This document shows positions 32,008 through 42,599 of a stretch of 64,000 nucleotides of DNA, piece after piece (position 1 is the stretch's first letter; every line of letters begins with the position of its first letter). The stretch lies in contig JAPDFW010000106.1 in the NCBI GenBank assembly GCA_028826165.1, forward strand, positions 121,001 through 185,000. The letters are read 5' to 3'. Made by a program: the position numbers and the translations under genes. The stretch comes from Anaeramoeba ignava (taxonomy: Eukaryota > Metamonada > Anaeramoebidae). Under the pieces are notes generated by a model. It did not search any database and was not told the origin of the DNA. It saw only the letters and a program-made list of their open reading frames with translations.

Positions 32008-34068
32008 TTAAGCAATTAATTTAAGAACAATTGCAACACGAGAAGGTAAATAAACTTTTAAAGAATAAGGCCTTTCATTCCAAGATTTATTTTCAGTAAA
32101 ATATTCCGATCCATTTTTAAGACGATCAAAACCGCCAAAAGAGATCAAATCTGTATTAAGTATATCAACGAATTTTCCTTGCCAAGAAGATCCAAGACGA
32201 TAATCTGTGTAACTTTCTGAAGGATGAAAATTGAACAAAAAAATAAAACTGTCAGAACGTTCAAAAAAAAGAAGCTTTTTATCCTCGTGAACAGAAATAA
32301 TCTTAACAAAGGGGTTTGAAAATAGATGGTACTCGGCATCAAGACGAAGCATAGCTGTGTCGAAGTTGAGCAAGTGGTGGTAGCGAAGGAGCGGGTCTTG
32401 GGCAAGATCCCATCGACGACGACAAAAATGAAATGAGTTTGAATTTTGCTCTCTTGGGAAATCGATCCATTCAGGATGTCCAAACTCGTTTCCCATAAAA
32501 TTCAGGTATGCATCTCCACCGAGGGAGAACGTGATGAGTCTTATGATTTTATGAAGGGAAATGCCGCGGGAAACTTGAGGAGAAATAGGATCGAGAATGG
32601 ACATGCCTTTGTACATGTATTTGTCCATAAGCCAGAAGGATATTGTCTTATCCCCGACAAGAGCCTGGTCATGGCACTCTGCATAGGCAATGACTTTCTC
32701 GCCGGTTCGACGGTTGAGTAGGGATCCTACTATGTCCCCAATGTTCCAATTTTCATCTTTTTTGGATTTCAATAAATTTTTCCAAAGATCAGGAATATTC
32801 ATTGCAAATCTGTAGTCGAATCCGATCCCTCCTTGATCGAGTTTGAGACAGAGCCCGGGATAGCCGCTCACATCCTCGGCAATTGTGATGAGGGAGGGAT
32901 CCAAAGAATGGACAAGATCGTTGACAAGCATGAGATAAACAATGCCGTCAAGATCGGCGTTTGATTGAAATTTTGTATCGAAATAATCATCGTAAGAATT
33001 GAATTCGTGGTTTATTCCGTGGTGGGAATACATCATTGATGTAACTCCATCGAAGCGGAGTCCATCAAAATTGAACTCCTCAACCCAATATCGGGCATTA
33101 CTAAGAAGTAGCCGAAGAACCTCATATTTTGCGTAATTGAAGAGTCTTGAATCCCAAATGGGATGGATACCCTTTTTGCCGCTGTGGAAATACTGGTAAT
33201 CTGTGCCGTCGAATTTATTGATTCCGTCCTCAACATTCATAGAAACATGACTGTGAACAATATCCAAAATGACAAGTAATTTTCGTGCATGAGCTTCATC
33301 AATCAGCAATTTCAGGTCCTCAATCGAACCGAAACGGGACGACGGAGCGAACGGGTGTGTAATTTGATATCCAAAACTCGCGTAATAAGGATGTTCCATT
33401 ATGGCCATTAACTGGACACAATTATATCCTAATTGTGCTATGTATGGCAAAATGTCTTTTCGAAACTCATTATAACTCGACACCTTGGGTTCTTTAGAAG
33501 ACATCCCTACGTGCGCCTCATAGATCCTGAGACCCCCCTCAAGAACCGCTTTGCGCGGACTTCGACTCACGAATTTATACTTATTTTCATTAACAAATTT
33601 CCCTTCAAAAAGTGGATTTCCCAAATCTTGTGTCGTCCTGCGTGACCACACAGGAATACGATAAAGCTCCTCGCCACTCTTTGTCTTCATACGAATCTTG
33701 ATCTTCGAATCATCGCGTATTTGTGGCTGTTTTGGTTCTCCTTGATCTTCCACAATGACGCTGAATACCCCATACTCGTCCTTTATGCATATGTGTTTTG
33801 TCGGATCCCATCCGTTGAATTCTCCAACTAGACTCATTTCCGTTGCGTTGGGAGCCCACTCTCTAAATATAATGCCGTTCGTTATTCTTTGGAATCCAAA
33901 ATAACGATATGCACTTGCAAATTTGATCAGACTAATTTCTTGTGATATTATTTTTTGTTTTGTTTCTTCATATTTTAAATTTCTTTGAATAAGATGCTCT
34001 TCATAAGGTTTAAGCAATGGATCTTTTTCGATAAGTTTCTTGATTGTTTCTTCTGCTTTTTTTTGCAT
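32008..34068 (-). CDS. GBE1: 1,4-alpha-glucan (glycogen) branching enzyme
   Basis: One uninterrupted frame of 686 residues, close to the length of eukaryotic branching enzymes. It cuts alpha-1,4 chains and re-attaches them as alpha-1,6 branches on glycogen. N-terminal CBM48-like part about 55-160 (FREWAPNATEMSLVGEFNGW). GH13 barrel from about 185: GYNCVQLMAIMEHPYYASFG; VILDIVHSHVS; FNFDGLRFDGVTSMMY with the nucleophile Asp; ITIAEDVSGYPGL with the acid/base Glu; YAECHDQALVGDKT with the conserved HD. The C-terminal beta domain ends near 686. It has no introns, unlike most neighbours, and its base composition is clearly less AT-rich, most of all between 32300 and 33800. No secretion signal, so cytosolic. 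Convergent with the TVP18-like gene, divergent from the F-box gene. Confidence 0.97.
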   Translation of the reverse strand: MQKKAEETIKKLIEKDPLLKPYEEHLIQRNLKYEETKQKIISQEISLIKFASAYRYFGFQRITNGIIFREWAPNATEMSLVGEFNGWDPTKHICIKDEYGVFSVIVEDQGEPKQPQIRDDSKIKIRMKTKSGEELYRIPVWSRRTTQDLGNPLFEGKFVNENKYKFVSRSPRKAVLEGGLRIYEAHVGMSSKEPKVSSYNEFRKDILPYIAQLGYNCVQLMAIMEHPYYASFGYQITHPFAPSSRFGSIEDLKLLIDEAHARKLLVILDIVHSHVSMNVEDGINKFDGTDYQYFHSGKKGIHPIWDSRLFNYAKYEVLRLLLSNARYWVEEFNFDGLRFDGVTSMMYSHHGINHEFNSYDDYFDTKFQSNADLDGIVYLMLVNDLVHSLDPSLITIAEDVSGYPGLCLKLDQGGIGFDYRFAMNIPDLWKNLLKSKKDENWNIGDIVGSLLNRRTGEKVIAYAECHDQALVGDKTISFWLMDKYMYKGMSILDPISPQVSRGISLHKIIRLITFSLGGDAYLNFMGNEFGHPEWIDFPREQNSNSFHFCRRRWDLAQDPLLRYHHLLNFDTAMLRLDAEYHLFSNPFVKIISVHEDKKLLFFERSDSFIFLFNFHPSESYTDYRLGSSWQGKFVDILNTDLISFGGFDRLKNGSEYFTENKSWNERPYSLKVYLPSRVAIVLKLIA

Positions 34069-34248
34069 AATTTTTTATTTTTTTTAATGAGAAAAATGAA
34101 AAAAATGAAAAAATGAAAATTAAAAAAAATTTTTTAAATTAATTTTTTCATTTTTTTCTTTTCTTTTGATAGTTTTTTTTTCTAAATCATTTATATTTAA
34201 TTTTCTTCCATTTTTTAATTAATTAATTAATAAATAAATTAATAAATA

Positions 34249-35759
34249 ATGGCAGATTCTGAAGATAATGCAGTTGTTTTATGTTTTAATTCTTTACAAG
34301 AAATGATTGGAAATCGAATTTTTACAAAAAAAGAAAATTATGAAAAAAAAGAAAAAGAAAATATAGAAGTTAATTTAATTTTTACTAAATTACCATCAGA
34401 AAGTAAAAATAAATTAAAAATTCAATTAAAAAATTCAATTAAAAATTCAATAATTAAATTTTAATTTTAATTTTTTTAGTTATATTATTAATCTGTAAAT
34501 TTCTTTCTCCTGGAGAAATTATTAAATTCGGAATGACATGCAAAATTGCTCACTTTATTACAAATGAAACATATCTTTGGAGAATCAAATCAATGGAATA
34601 TCATACTTACTTTATTTGGAAAAAAATTCAAATCATAACTCATTTTAATGAAAAAACTATAATAGGCTTTCAATACGATATTCAATCAGAAATCAAAAAA
34701 ATAACCGCAAAAAAAAACACTCCAAATCATAATAAATTCTATTTGCAAGACAACGAAGAAAAAATCAAAAACAAACATCGAAAATCACCTCCTATTTTTT
34801 TAAACGGAAAAATTGGAAAATTTTTTTCATCCAAAAAACAAAGAATCAAATATATCCAATTACTCAAGGATCCACAAAGCGAACTACTTGGAAGGGCACA
34901 GAAACTTTTCTTGAAATTAAAAGAACTTAAAGAAATGAAGCGAGTTCAAGAAATAATCGATACCAGAAAAAGAATAGCAGATTCAAAAAAAAACTTACTA
35001 ATCAAATATTTGACAATTTTTGCTGGCTTGGTTCCTTCTGCTTTCTTAATAACATTAATCATCTTTAACTTTACACTTTCATACGAGATAAATCACAAAG
35101 CAAAATTCGCAATATCTCCACTAGTGATATTAGGGTTGGGTTTTGTTGTTATTCTGGGAAAACACATTTTCTTCCAGTCATTTGACACGACTTTTTTCTT
35201 GCTTTTCTTGATCGCCTTTTCTTGGGTGTTTGGCTTCATTTCTTTTTCACTGAAACACGACGAGATTGTTGATATGCGGTGGATAGCCATATTCCTTCCC
35301 ATTTGGGTTACATTGGCAATAATTTTTTGGATTGTTTACAAAGACCCGTACTTATCAATTCTCACAAGATTCGAGCAAATATTCTACTTCGGCTTCTGCG
35401 TATCATTCGCATCAAGCTTTTTCCTGCTTTCTTTGCGCCTTGATTGGGGGTTGCTTATTCCCTATTTCTATATATTTGCTCCAATTATTTTATTATTTTT
35501 AATAACGCTTGTTAGAATTACTGCTCCTCAAACCATTCGTCTAAGGACTACAACCTCCCCTGATATCGTTTTGGTCGGGATTTTCATGTGTCTTTTGTCT
35601 GTCGTCGTTCTTGTCTTCAGACTCCATAACTTCTTTCATAATTTCACGTTGGCTTTTCTTCCCTTTTACTTGATTTTACTTCCTGTTTCCTTTCTTTTCT
35701 GCTTTTTTTTATTACATTTTTCAGCAGTTGAAATGAGTGAAGATGATGATTATGACTAA
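34249..35759 (+). CDS. F-box protein with multispan TMEM185-like membrane domain
   Basis: Exons 34249-34402 and 34480-35759 (77-base intron, phase 1) give 477 residues. Splicing creates an F-box at about 46-90: TKLPSEILLICKFLSPGEII then KFGMTCKIAHFI and LWRIKSMEYHTYF, the Skp1-binding motif. A basic, polar linker (about 90-245, possible coiled coil KELKEMKRVQEIID) follows. Then come about eight membrane segments (LLIKYLTIFAGLVPSAFLIT, KFAISPLVILGLGFVVIL, TTFFLLFLIAFSWVFGFISF, MRWIAIFLPIWVTLAIIFW, and so on) and an acidic tail EMSEDDDYD. The membrane half resembles the TMEM185/Fragile-X-F-associated family (IFLPIWVTLAI is typical), by eye. A membrane-anchored SCF ubiquitin-ligase receptor is the likely role. 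The fusion is notable. Confidence 0.8.
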
Positions 35760-35963
35760 TTCTTCTTTTGCAAAAATTTTGTTTGTCAAAAATGAAAAAA
35801 CCCCTTTTTATTAAATCTTCTTTTATTGATTCAAAAATGAATAAAAAATAATTTTACTTTTTTTTTTTTTTTTTTTAAATCTTATTGAAAATTTTTTTTT
35901 TTCATTTTTTTTTTCATTTTTTCTTTCATTTTTAATTTATTAAATAAAATAACAAAATCTAAA

Positions 35964-37261
35964 ATGATTAATAATAAAGAACAATCATTAAATAATCAAA
36001 TAAATCTTCAAAATAAACAAGGTTTAAAATTTATTTCATTTATTTTTCAATTTAAATCAAAAAATTTTTTATTCATTAAAAATTTTTTTTTTCTTTTTTT
36101 AAATAAATAAAATTTTTCTTTTAAAAAAATTTCAATAAAAATCAATTTAAAAAGATAAATCTATTCCATTTAAACAAAATGATTTAATTTCTGATGATGA
36201 TTTAGAAAGTTGTAGTCTTGAAATTGATGAAGAACAATGTAGAAATTCAAATCAAGAAATTCCAAAATCAAAATCAAATTCCAATCCAAATTTAAATTTA
36301 CATCCAAATTTAAATCCAAAATCAAAATCAAATTTAAAATCAAAATCAAATTCAAATTCAAATCCAAAATTAAATTTAAATTCAAATTCAAAATCAAAAT
36401 TAAATTCAAAATCAAATTTAAACTCAAAATCAAAATCAAAATCAAAATCAAATTCCAATCCAAATTTAAATTCAAATTTAAATTCAAAATCAAAATCAAA
36501 TTCAAAATCAAAATCAGATCCAAAATTAAATTTAAATTCAAATTCAAACTCAAAATCAAAATTAAATTTAAATTCAAATTTAAATTCAAAATCAAATTTA
36601 AAATCAAAATCAAATTTAAATTCAAAATCAAAATCAAATTCAAAATCAAATTTAAATTCAAATTTAAATCCAAAATCAAAATTAAATTCCAATTTAAAAT
36701 CAAAATCAAATTTAAATTCAAAATCAAATTTAAATTTAAATTCAAAATCAAATTTAAAATCAAAATCAAAACCAAAAAGAAGAAGAAAAAAAACAAATCA
36801 AAAAAATCAAAAAGAAAAAAAAATCAAAAGCAATTCCAAAAATCAAAAATCAAAATCAAAATCAAAATCAAAATCAAAATCAAATTCAAAATCAAAATCA
36901 AAATCAAATTCAAATTCAAATTCAAAATGAAAATCAAAATGAAAATGAAAATCAAAATGAAAATGAAAATCAAATTCAAAATAAAAATCAAAATCAAATT
37001 CAAAATAAAAATCAAAATCAAAGTGATTTAGAAAGTGATTTAGAAAGTGATTTAGAAAGTGATTTTGAAACTGAAGATGAAAGTGATTCTGAAGAAGATA
37101 ATACTTTATATTGTATTTGCCAAAAACCAAGCCATGGAAATATGATCAAATGTGATAATCCTTCTTGTGAAAAAGTTTGGTTTCATTTTGAATGTGTTGG
37201 AATTAAAAATACTCCTCCAGAAGGATCTTGGTTTTGTCCAATTTGTTCTTCCAAAAAATAG
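35964..37261 (+). CDS. ING-type PHD-finger protein with Ser/Lys/Asn repeats (apparent frameshift)
   Basis: Exon 1 is 35964-36021. Exon 2 runs 36155-37261 but needs one frame change. From 36155 the frame reads a short acidic segment (DLISDDDLESCSLEIDEEQC), then about 190 residues of S/K/N/L repeats and a basic stretch KPKRRRKKTNQKNQKEKK. It hits TGA near 36928. The next frame, open from about 36758, gives N-Q/N-E repeats, S-D-L-E-S repeats and a C-terminal PHD finger: YCICQKPSHGNMIKCDNPSC, KVWFHFECVGI, GSWFCPICSSKK, stop. That C4-H-C3 finger is the ING/Yng type that reads methylated H3K4. A one-base indel in the A-runs near 36845 would repair it. An intron from 36239 (GTAGAA) that removes the repeats is an alternative. 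The classical ING N-terminal helix is not evident. Confidence 0.65.
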
Positions 37262-37387
37262 AAATTAAAAAACAAAATCTTTTCATTTTCTATTTTTTAT
37301 TTTCTTCTAATTTGTTAATTAAGAAATTTAATAATCCAAAATTATTTTTCATTTTTTCATTATTTTTCATTTTTTTCATTTTCAAAA

Positions 37388-39150
37388 ATGAATGAAATTA
37401 TATTTTTTGGAAGAAATCAATATCCAAAACTTATCAAAAATGAACCAAATGCAATAACAAAACCAATTCAATTTGAAAATGAAAATGAAAATGAAAATGA
37501 AAATGAAAAACAAATTAAACAAATTTCATCAAGTTATTTTTCAACAATTTTCCTTTTTAAAAATGGAAAAGCAACAGAATATTTACAAGATTCAAATCAA
37601 AATCCTGAAAAAATCCAAATTGAAAATATTCAAAAAGTAACTGTTGGTGATCGAAATGAAGCTATTTTAACAATAGAAGGAAATGTATTTGCAAAAGGAA
37701 AAAATATTAATCCAAAAAATCCAAATGAATTTATCAATATTTCATCATTAATTGAAGATACAAATGATAGAGTAATTGAAGATATTGTTTCTGGAGAAAC
37801 TTCAATTTACTTATTAACTTCAAATCAAAATGCTTATGGAATTGGTTCAAATCAATATGGTCAATTTGGTTTTGATTTTGAAACACTTCAAAAAACAGAA
37901 AAACCAATTTTAATGATGAAAAATGTTTCTAAAATATTTTCAGGAAATTCTTCACAATCTATTTTCCTTTTAAATTCAAATCAAGAATTATTTGTATGCG
38001 GTGATAATTTTCATAGTCAGCTTGGATTAGGAAAGTTAATAAAAGAAAAACGAGTTGAAAAATTAACCAAAATCCAAAATATTCCAAAAGGCAAAATAAT
38101 TGATATTCAATCTGGATATTATCATTCAATAATGTTGATTGAAAATGAAGATGAAAATCCAAAAAGAAAACTTTATTCATGTGGAGAACCTAAATTTAAT
38201 GGTCTTTACAAAATGGGAAAAACAAGAGAATTTACTGAAATCAAATCATCTTTATTTGAAAATGATGATAATATTCTTGATATTTCTTGTGGAAGAAGTC
38301 ATATTTTGATTTTAACTTCTAATTCAAAATTGATAGGATTTGGAAATAATTCTTATGATCAATTAGGAATTGAAAATACAACTTATCAATTTATTCCTAT
38401 TCAAATTGAACTTCCTAAATTAAGATTTAATGAAAATATTTCTAATTATCATATTTCTTGTGGATTTAATAAATCATTTCTTTATTATTCTCCTCCTTCT
38501 TTTTCCAATATTGAAGAAGATTTGATAAAATTATTTAAAAGAAAAGAATTTTGTAATATTTCATTTAAAACCAAAAATGGAGAAATAATTGAAGCTCATA
38601 AATTAATATTGAAATATAGATTAAATCAAAATGAAATTGAAATTGAAAAACTTAAAGAAATTATTTCAAATAAATCAATTCAAGAATCAAATCAAATATT
38701 TGAAATGATTTATTCAAACAGAATTATAAATCCAAAATTATATTCTGAAATTAAAGAAATTATAAATTCCAATGAAAAAATTGAAGAAACAATGAAAAGA
38801 ATTTATTTAAATGAAAATGAAAATGAAAAAGATTTTATAATTGAAAGAAAAGAAAAACAATATAAATTTCCCAAATTAATATTAATAATGAGAAGTGAAT
38901 TATATCGAGGAATGTGAGAAAATCTGTTACAAATGATACTTCTAATAAAGTTACAGATTATAGTGAATTAAGTAATAAATCATTTCAAATATTTGAATAT
39001 TGGATTTATTCAAATCAAATTAAAGATGAAATTGAAATTACACAAGAAATTATTGATGAAATTCAAATTGGAATTGATTATTTTCAATTAAATCAAACAA
39101 ATCCAAATTTATTTGATTTATTAATTAATAAATTTAATAATCAAAATTAA
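37388..39150 (+). CDS. RCC1-repeat BTB protein (one-base frameshift near 38915)
   Basis: Two overlapping frames, 37388-38917 and 38914-39150, form one gene of about 587 residues. Residues about 1-375 are a divergent RCC1 propeller: GIGSNQYGQFGFD, LFVCGDNFHSQLGLG, KLYSCGEPKFNG, LIGFGNNSYDQLGIE, with D-I-S-C-G-R-S-H-type blade ends. An E-N repeat lies in the first blade. C-terminal BTB pair: FCNISFKTKNGEIIEAHKLI and DFIIERKEKQYKFPKLILIM, followed by RSELYRGM. That segment should continue as in the paralogous CBM20-ANK-BTB gene (LFRGMFLSV...KDYS). Here ATG-TGA stops it, while the next frame continues RKSVTNDTSNKVTDYSELSN. One missing base at 38915 explains the break. Intronless. Either a fresh pseudogene or a base-calling error. 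Confidence 0.78.
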
Positions 39151-39261
39151 AATCAAAATTAAATAAAAAATTAAAATTAAAAATTGAATTGTTTTGTTAT
39201 TGTGGTTTTCATTTTTTCTTTTTTAAAAAATAGAATTAAAAAGAAATCCTTTTTTTTTTGC

Positions 39262-42200
39262 TTATTTTTCTAATCTTTCAAGTGTCCAATTTCCTTTTTC
39301 TTGAATATCTTTATTATTTGGGAAATTATTCATTGCTTTTTTAATTAATTCATTTCCATTTAATTTTTTAATTTCTTCTTGATTTTCTTTTTATTTTTTT
39401 GTTATAAATTTGAAAAAATTAAATTAATAAATTTTAATTTAATTTTCATTTTTTAAATTGATAAAAATATTTTACCATCATTATTAAAAGAAATATTATT
39501 TAAAGCCCAAATTCCATGTTTTTGAATATCTTGATTATTTGGGAAATTATTCATTGATTTAATTATTACTGAAATTCCATCTTTTTTTCCAATTTCAATT
39601 TTATTTTCTTTTTATTTATTTTTGATTTGGATTTTAAATTAATAAATTAATAAATTATTTAATTATTCCAAAAAAGGTTTTTAAATTAATAAAAATATTT
39701 TACCATTATTATTAAAAGAAATGTTTTTTAAAGCCCAACATCCTTGTTTTTGGATATCTTCATTATTTGGGAAATTATTCATTGATTTAATTATTGTTGA
39801 TATTCCTTCTTTTTTTCCAATTTCAATTCGATTTTCTTTTTATTTATTTTGATTTGGATTTTAAATAAATTATTTAATTATTTAATTATTTATTCCAAAA
39901 AAAAGGTTTTTAAATTGATAAAAATATTTTACCATCATTAAAAGAAATATTTTTTAAAGCCCAACATCCATTTTTTTGAATATCTTGATTATTTGGGAAA
40001 TTATTCATTGATTTAATTATTGTTGAAATTCCATCTTTTTTTCTAATTTCAATTTCATTTTCTTTTTATTTATTTTTGATTTGGATTTTAAATTAATAAA
40101 TTAATAAATTATTTAATTATTCCAAAAAAGGTTTTTAAATTGATAAAATTATTTTACCATCATTTACAGAAATATTAATAAAAGCTTGACAAGAATAATT
40201 TTGAATATCTTGATTATTTGGGAAATTATTCATTGATTTAATTATTGTTGATATTCCTTCTTTTTTTCCAATTTCAATTTGATTTTCTTTTTATTTATTT
40301 TGATTTGGATTTTAAATAAATTATTTAATTATTTAATTATTCCTTCCAAAAAAAAGGTTTTTAAATTAATAAAAATATTTTACCATCATTATTAAAAGAA
40401 ATATTATTTAAAGCCCAAATTCCATATTTTTGAATATCTTCATTATTTGGGAAATTATTCATTGATTTAATTATTGTTGAAATTCCTTCTTTTTTTCTAA
40501 TTTCAATTTGATTTTCTTTTTATTTATTTTTGATTTGGATTTTAAATTAATAAATTAATAAATTATTTAATTATTCCAAAAAAAAGTTTTTAAATTGATA
40601 AAAATATTTTACCATCATTATTTGCAGAAATATTAATAAAAGCTTGACAAGAATAATTTTGAATATCTTGATTATTTGGGAAATTATTCATTGATTTAAT
40701 TATTGTTGAAATTCCATCTTTTTTTCCAATTTCAATTCGATTTTCTTTTTATTTATTTTTGATTTGGATTTTAAATTAATAAATTATTTAATTATTCCTT
40801 CCAAAAAAAAGGTTTTTAAATTAATAAAATAGTTTTTACCATGATCTCCAACAGAAAAATTATGTAAAATAAAACATCCATTTTGTTGAATTTTTTCATT
40901 TAATTGAAATTCTTTCATCCATTGAATTGTTTTTTCAATATTAATATCTTCTTCAATTTTAATTTCTTTTTTTTAAATTTAATTTTAATTTTAATTATAA
41001 TTTTAATTTAGGAAATAAATTACCAGAAATTTTTCCTTCTTTTTGTTCTCGAAAATTTTGTAAATTAATTTGTATTTTTCTTTCTTCTTTTATTCTAACT
41101 TTGTTTTCTCTTTTTTCTAATTCAATTTTATTTTGATTTAAATCATTTTCTTTTTCTTCCAATTTTTGTTGTTTTTGATTCATTTCATTTTCTTTTTGTA
41201 AATTTTCATTTTTCTTTTGATTTAATTTTTGTTTTTTTTGATTTAAATGATTTTCTTTTTCTTGTATTTTTTGTTCTCTTTTTTCTAATTGAGTTTTATT
41301 TTGATTTACTTGATTTTCTTTTTCTTCCAATTTTTGTTGTTTTTGATTCATTTCATTTTCTTTTTGTAAATTTTCATTTTTCTTTTGATTTAATTTTTGT
41401 TGTTTTTGATTTAAATGATTTTCTTTTTCTTGTATTTTTTGTTCTCTTTTTTCTAATTGAGTTTTATTTTGATTTAAATGATTTTCTTTTTGTGTTAAAT
41501 TTTTTGCAATTGATTTTAATGTTTCCACTTTTTCATCTAATAAATCAACAAAAAAATTAGATGGAAATAATTGAAATAATTGTGTTTTTTCAATTTTTTG
41601 AATTTCTTCTTTTGTAATTTGTTTCTTTTCTTGAATTTTAATTAAAATTTCATAAATAGTTTTTTTAATTGAATTTGATTTTAAATTTGAATTTAAATTT
41701 GATTCTTCTTGAAAAGATTGATTAAAATTGAGTTTATTATTTTTCATCCATTCAATAATGATTTCTTGAATTAAATTTGTTTGATCTCTTCCAAAATTTG
41801 AAATTAAAAAATCAATAATATTTAAGAATTCATTTGTTTTTAATTTTGAAATTTCTTTTTTTTGAAGAAGATTATTGTAATTTTTAAGAACAAATTTTTG
41901 ACAAATTTCTAAAAGAAAATTTGAATGAATTTCTTTTGATTTTGAAAATATTTCAAATATATTATTTTGATTAATAATTGGTTCAATTTCTTTTTCAATT
42001 TTAATTTTTAATTTTTCTAATCTAATTATATCAGCAAATTTAAAATATTTTTCGAATTCTTGATGATTAATATTGATTTCACCTTCATAAATATATTTGA
42101 TTATTGGTTCAACAATTTCAAAATCGAATTCTTTAAAATAAATTTGATTTTCTCCTTTTTCTTTTGTAAATAAATCAAAAAATGAACTTCTTGTATTTAA

Positions 42201-42512
42201 AATGATTTTGTGGCATTTTATTGAGTTTTCTTTCTTATTTTCTTTCTTGTTTTCTTTTTCATTTTCTTTCTTATTTTCTTTCTTCTTTTCTTTCTCATTT
42301 TCTTTCTCATTTTCTTTCTTGTTTTGTTTCTTCTTTTCTTTACAATAAATTGTAAAATCTGTAAATTGTTTTTGAGTTTGATAAATTTTTGAAAAATTAA
42401 GTGATTGTTCTTTAAGTAAAATATTATTAATTTCTTTGATTGATAATTTGTATAATTCTTTTAAGTTTTCTGTGTTATTGTTATTATTATTATTATTATT
42501 ATTGTTATTCAT
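39262..42512 (-). CDS. BTB - coiled-coil - ARM-like repeat protein with duplicated exons
   Basis: Nine exons (42512-41024, 40965-40840, 40744-40613, 40515-40384, 40286-40158, 40061-39933, 39835-39704, 39607-39476, 39386-39262) join to 841 residues; every intron is phase 1. Start: poly-Asn tract, then BTB (FTDFTIYCKEKKKQ, K/E/N insertion, IKCHKIILNTRSSFFDLF) and BACK-like helices to about 330. Then a long coiled coil of K/E/N/Q heptads with two near-identical halves. The last eight exons each encode one 42-44-residue ARM-like unit, for example EIGKKEGISTIIKSMNNFP then NNQDIQKYGIWALNNISFN. Six of the eight are near-identical; the first and last are diverged, as capping repeats usually are. The repeats resemble LRRK2-type ARM units. 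Probably a cullin-3 adaptor or scaffold. Confidence 0.88.
39380..40745 (-). repeat. Tandem array of about 229-bp exon+intron units
   Basis: Exon starts at 40744, 40515, 40286, 40061, 39835, 39607 and 39386 are 229, 229, 225, 226, 228 and 221 bases apart. Each unit is one 129-132-base ARM exon plus one intron of about 93-98 bases. The introns are also conserved: GTAAAATATTTTTATC at the 5' end, a run of T after AAAAACC, and a shared tail AAATCCAAATC...AAAAAG. Units are near-identical at DNA level, so amplification was recent or conversion keeps them alike. Confidence 0.93.
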
Positions 42513-42599
42513 TTTGTAATTTTCTTTTTTTTTTTTAAAAGAAAAAAAATGAAAAAAAAAAGGAAAATTAGAAAAAAAGGAAAAAAAAGGAAAAAAAAG

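Noticed and set aside
32008-34068. Bacterial contamination for the branching enzyme
   Set aside because: Sequence is of eukaryotic branching-enzyme type and lies between intron-bearing genes; only its composition is unusual.
36170-37130. Minus-strand N-L-N-L and F-D-F-D ORFs
   Set aside because: Antisense of the S/K/N/Q repeats of the PHD gene; no domain, and the plus strand ends in a clear PHD finger.
39380-40745. CRISPR-like regular spacing
   Set aside because: Units are exons plus introns with conserved coding sequence, GT-AG borders and uniform phase; no short repeat with unique spacers.
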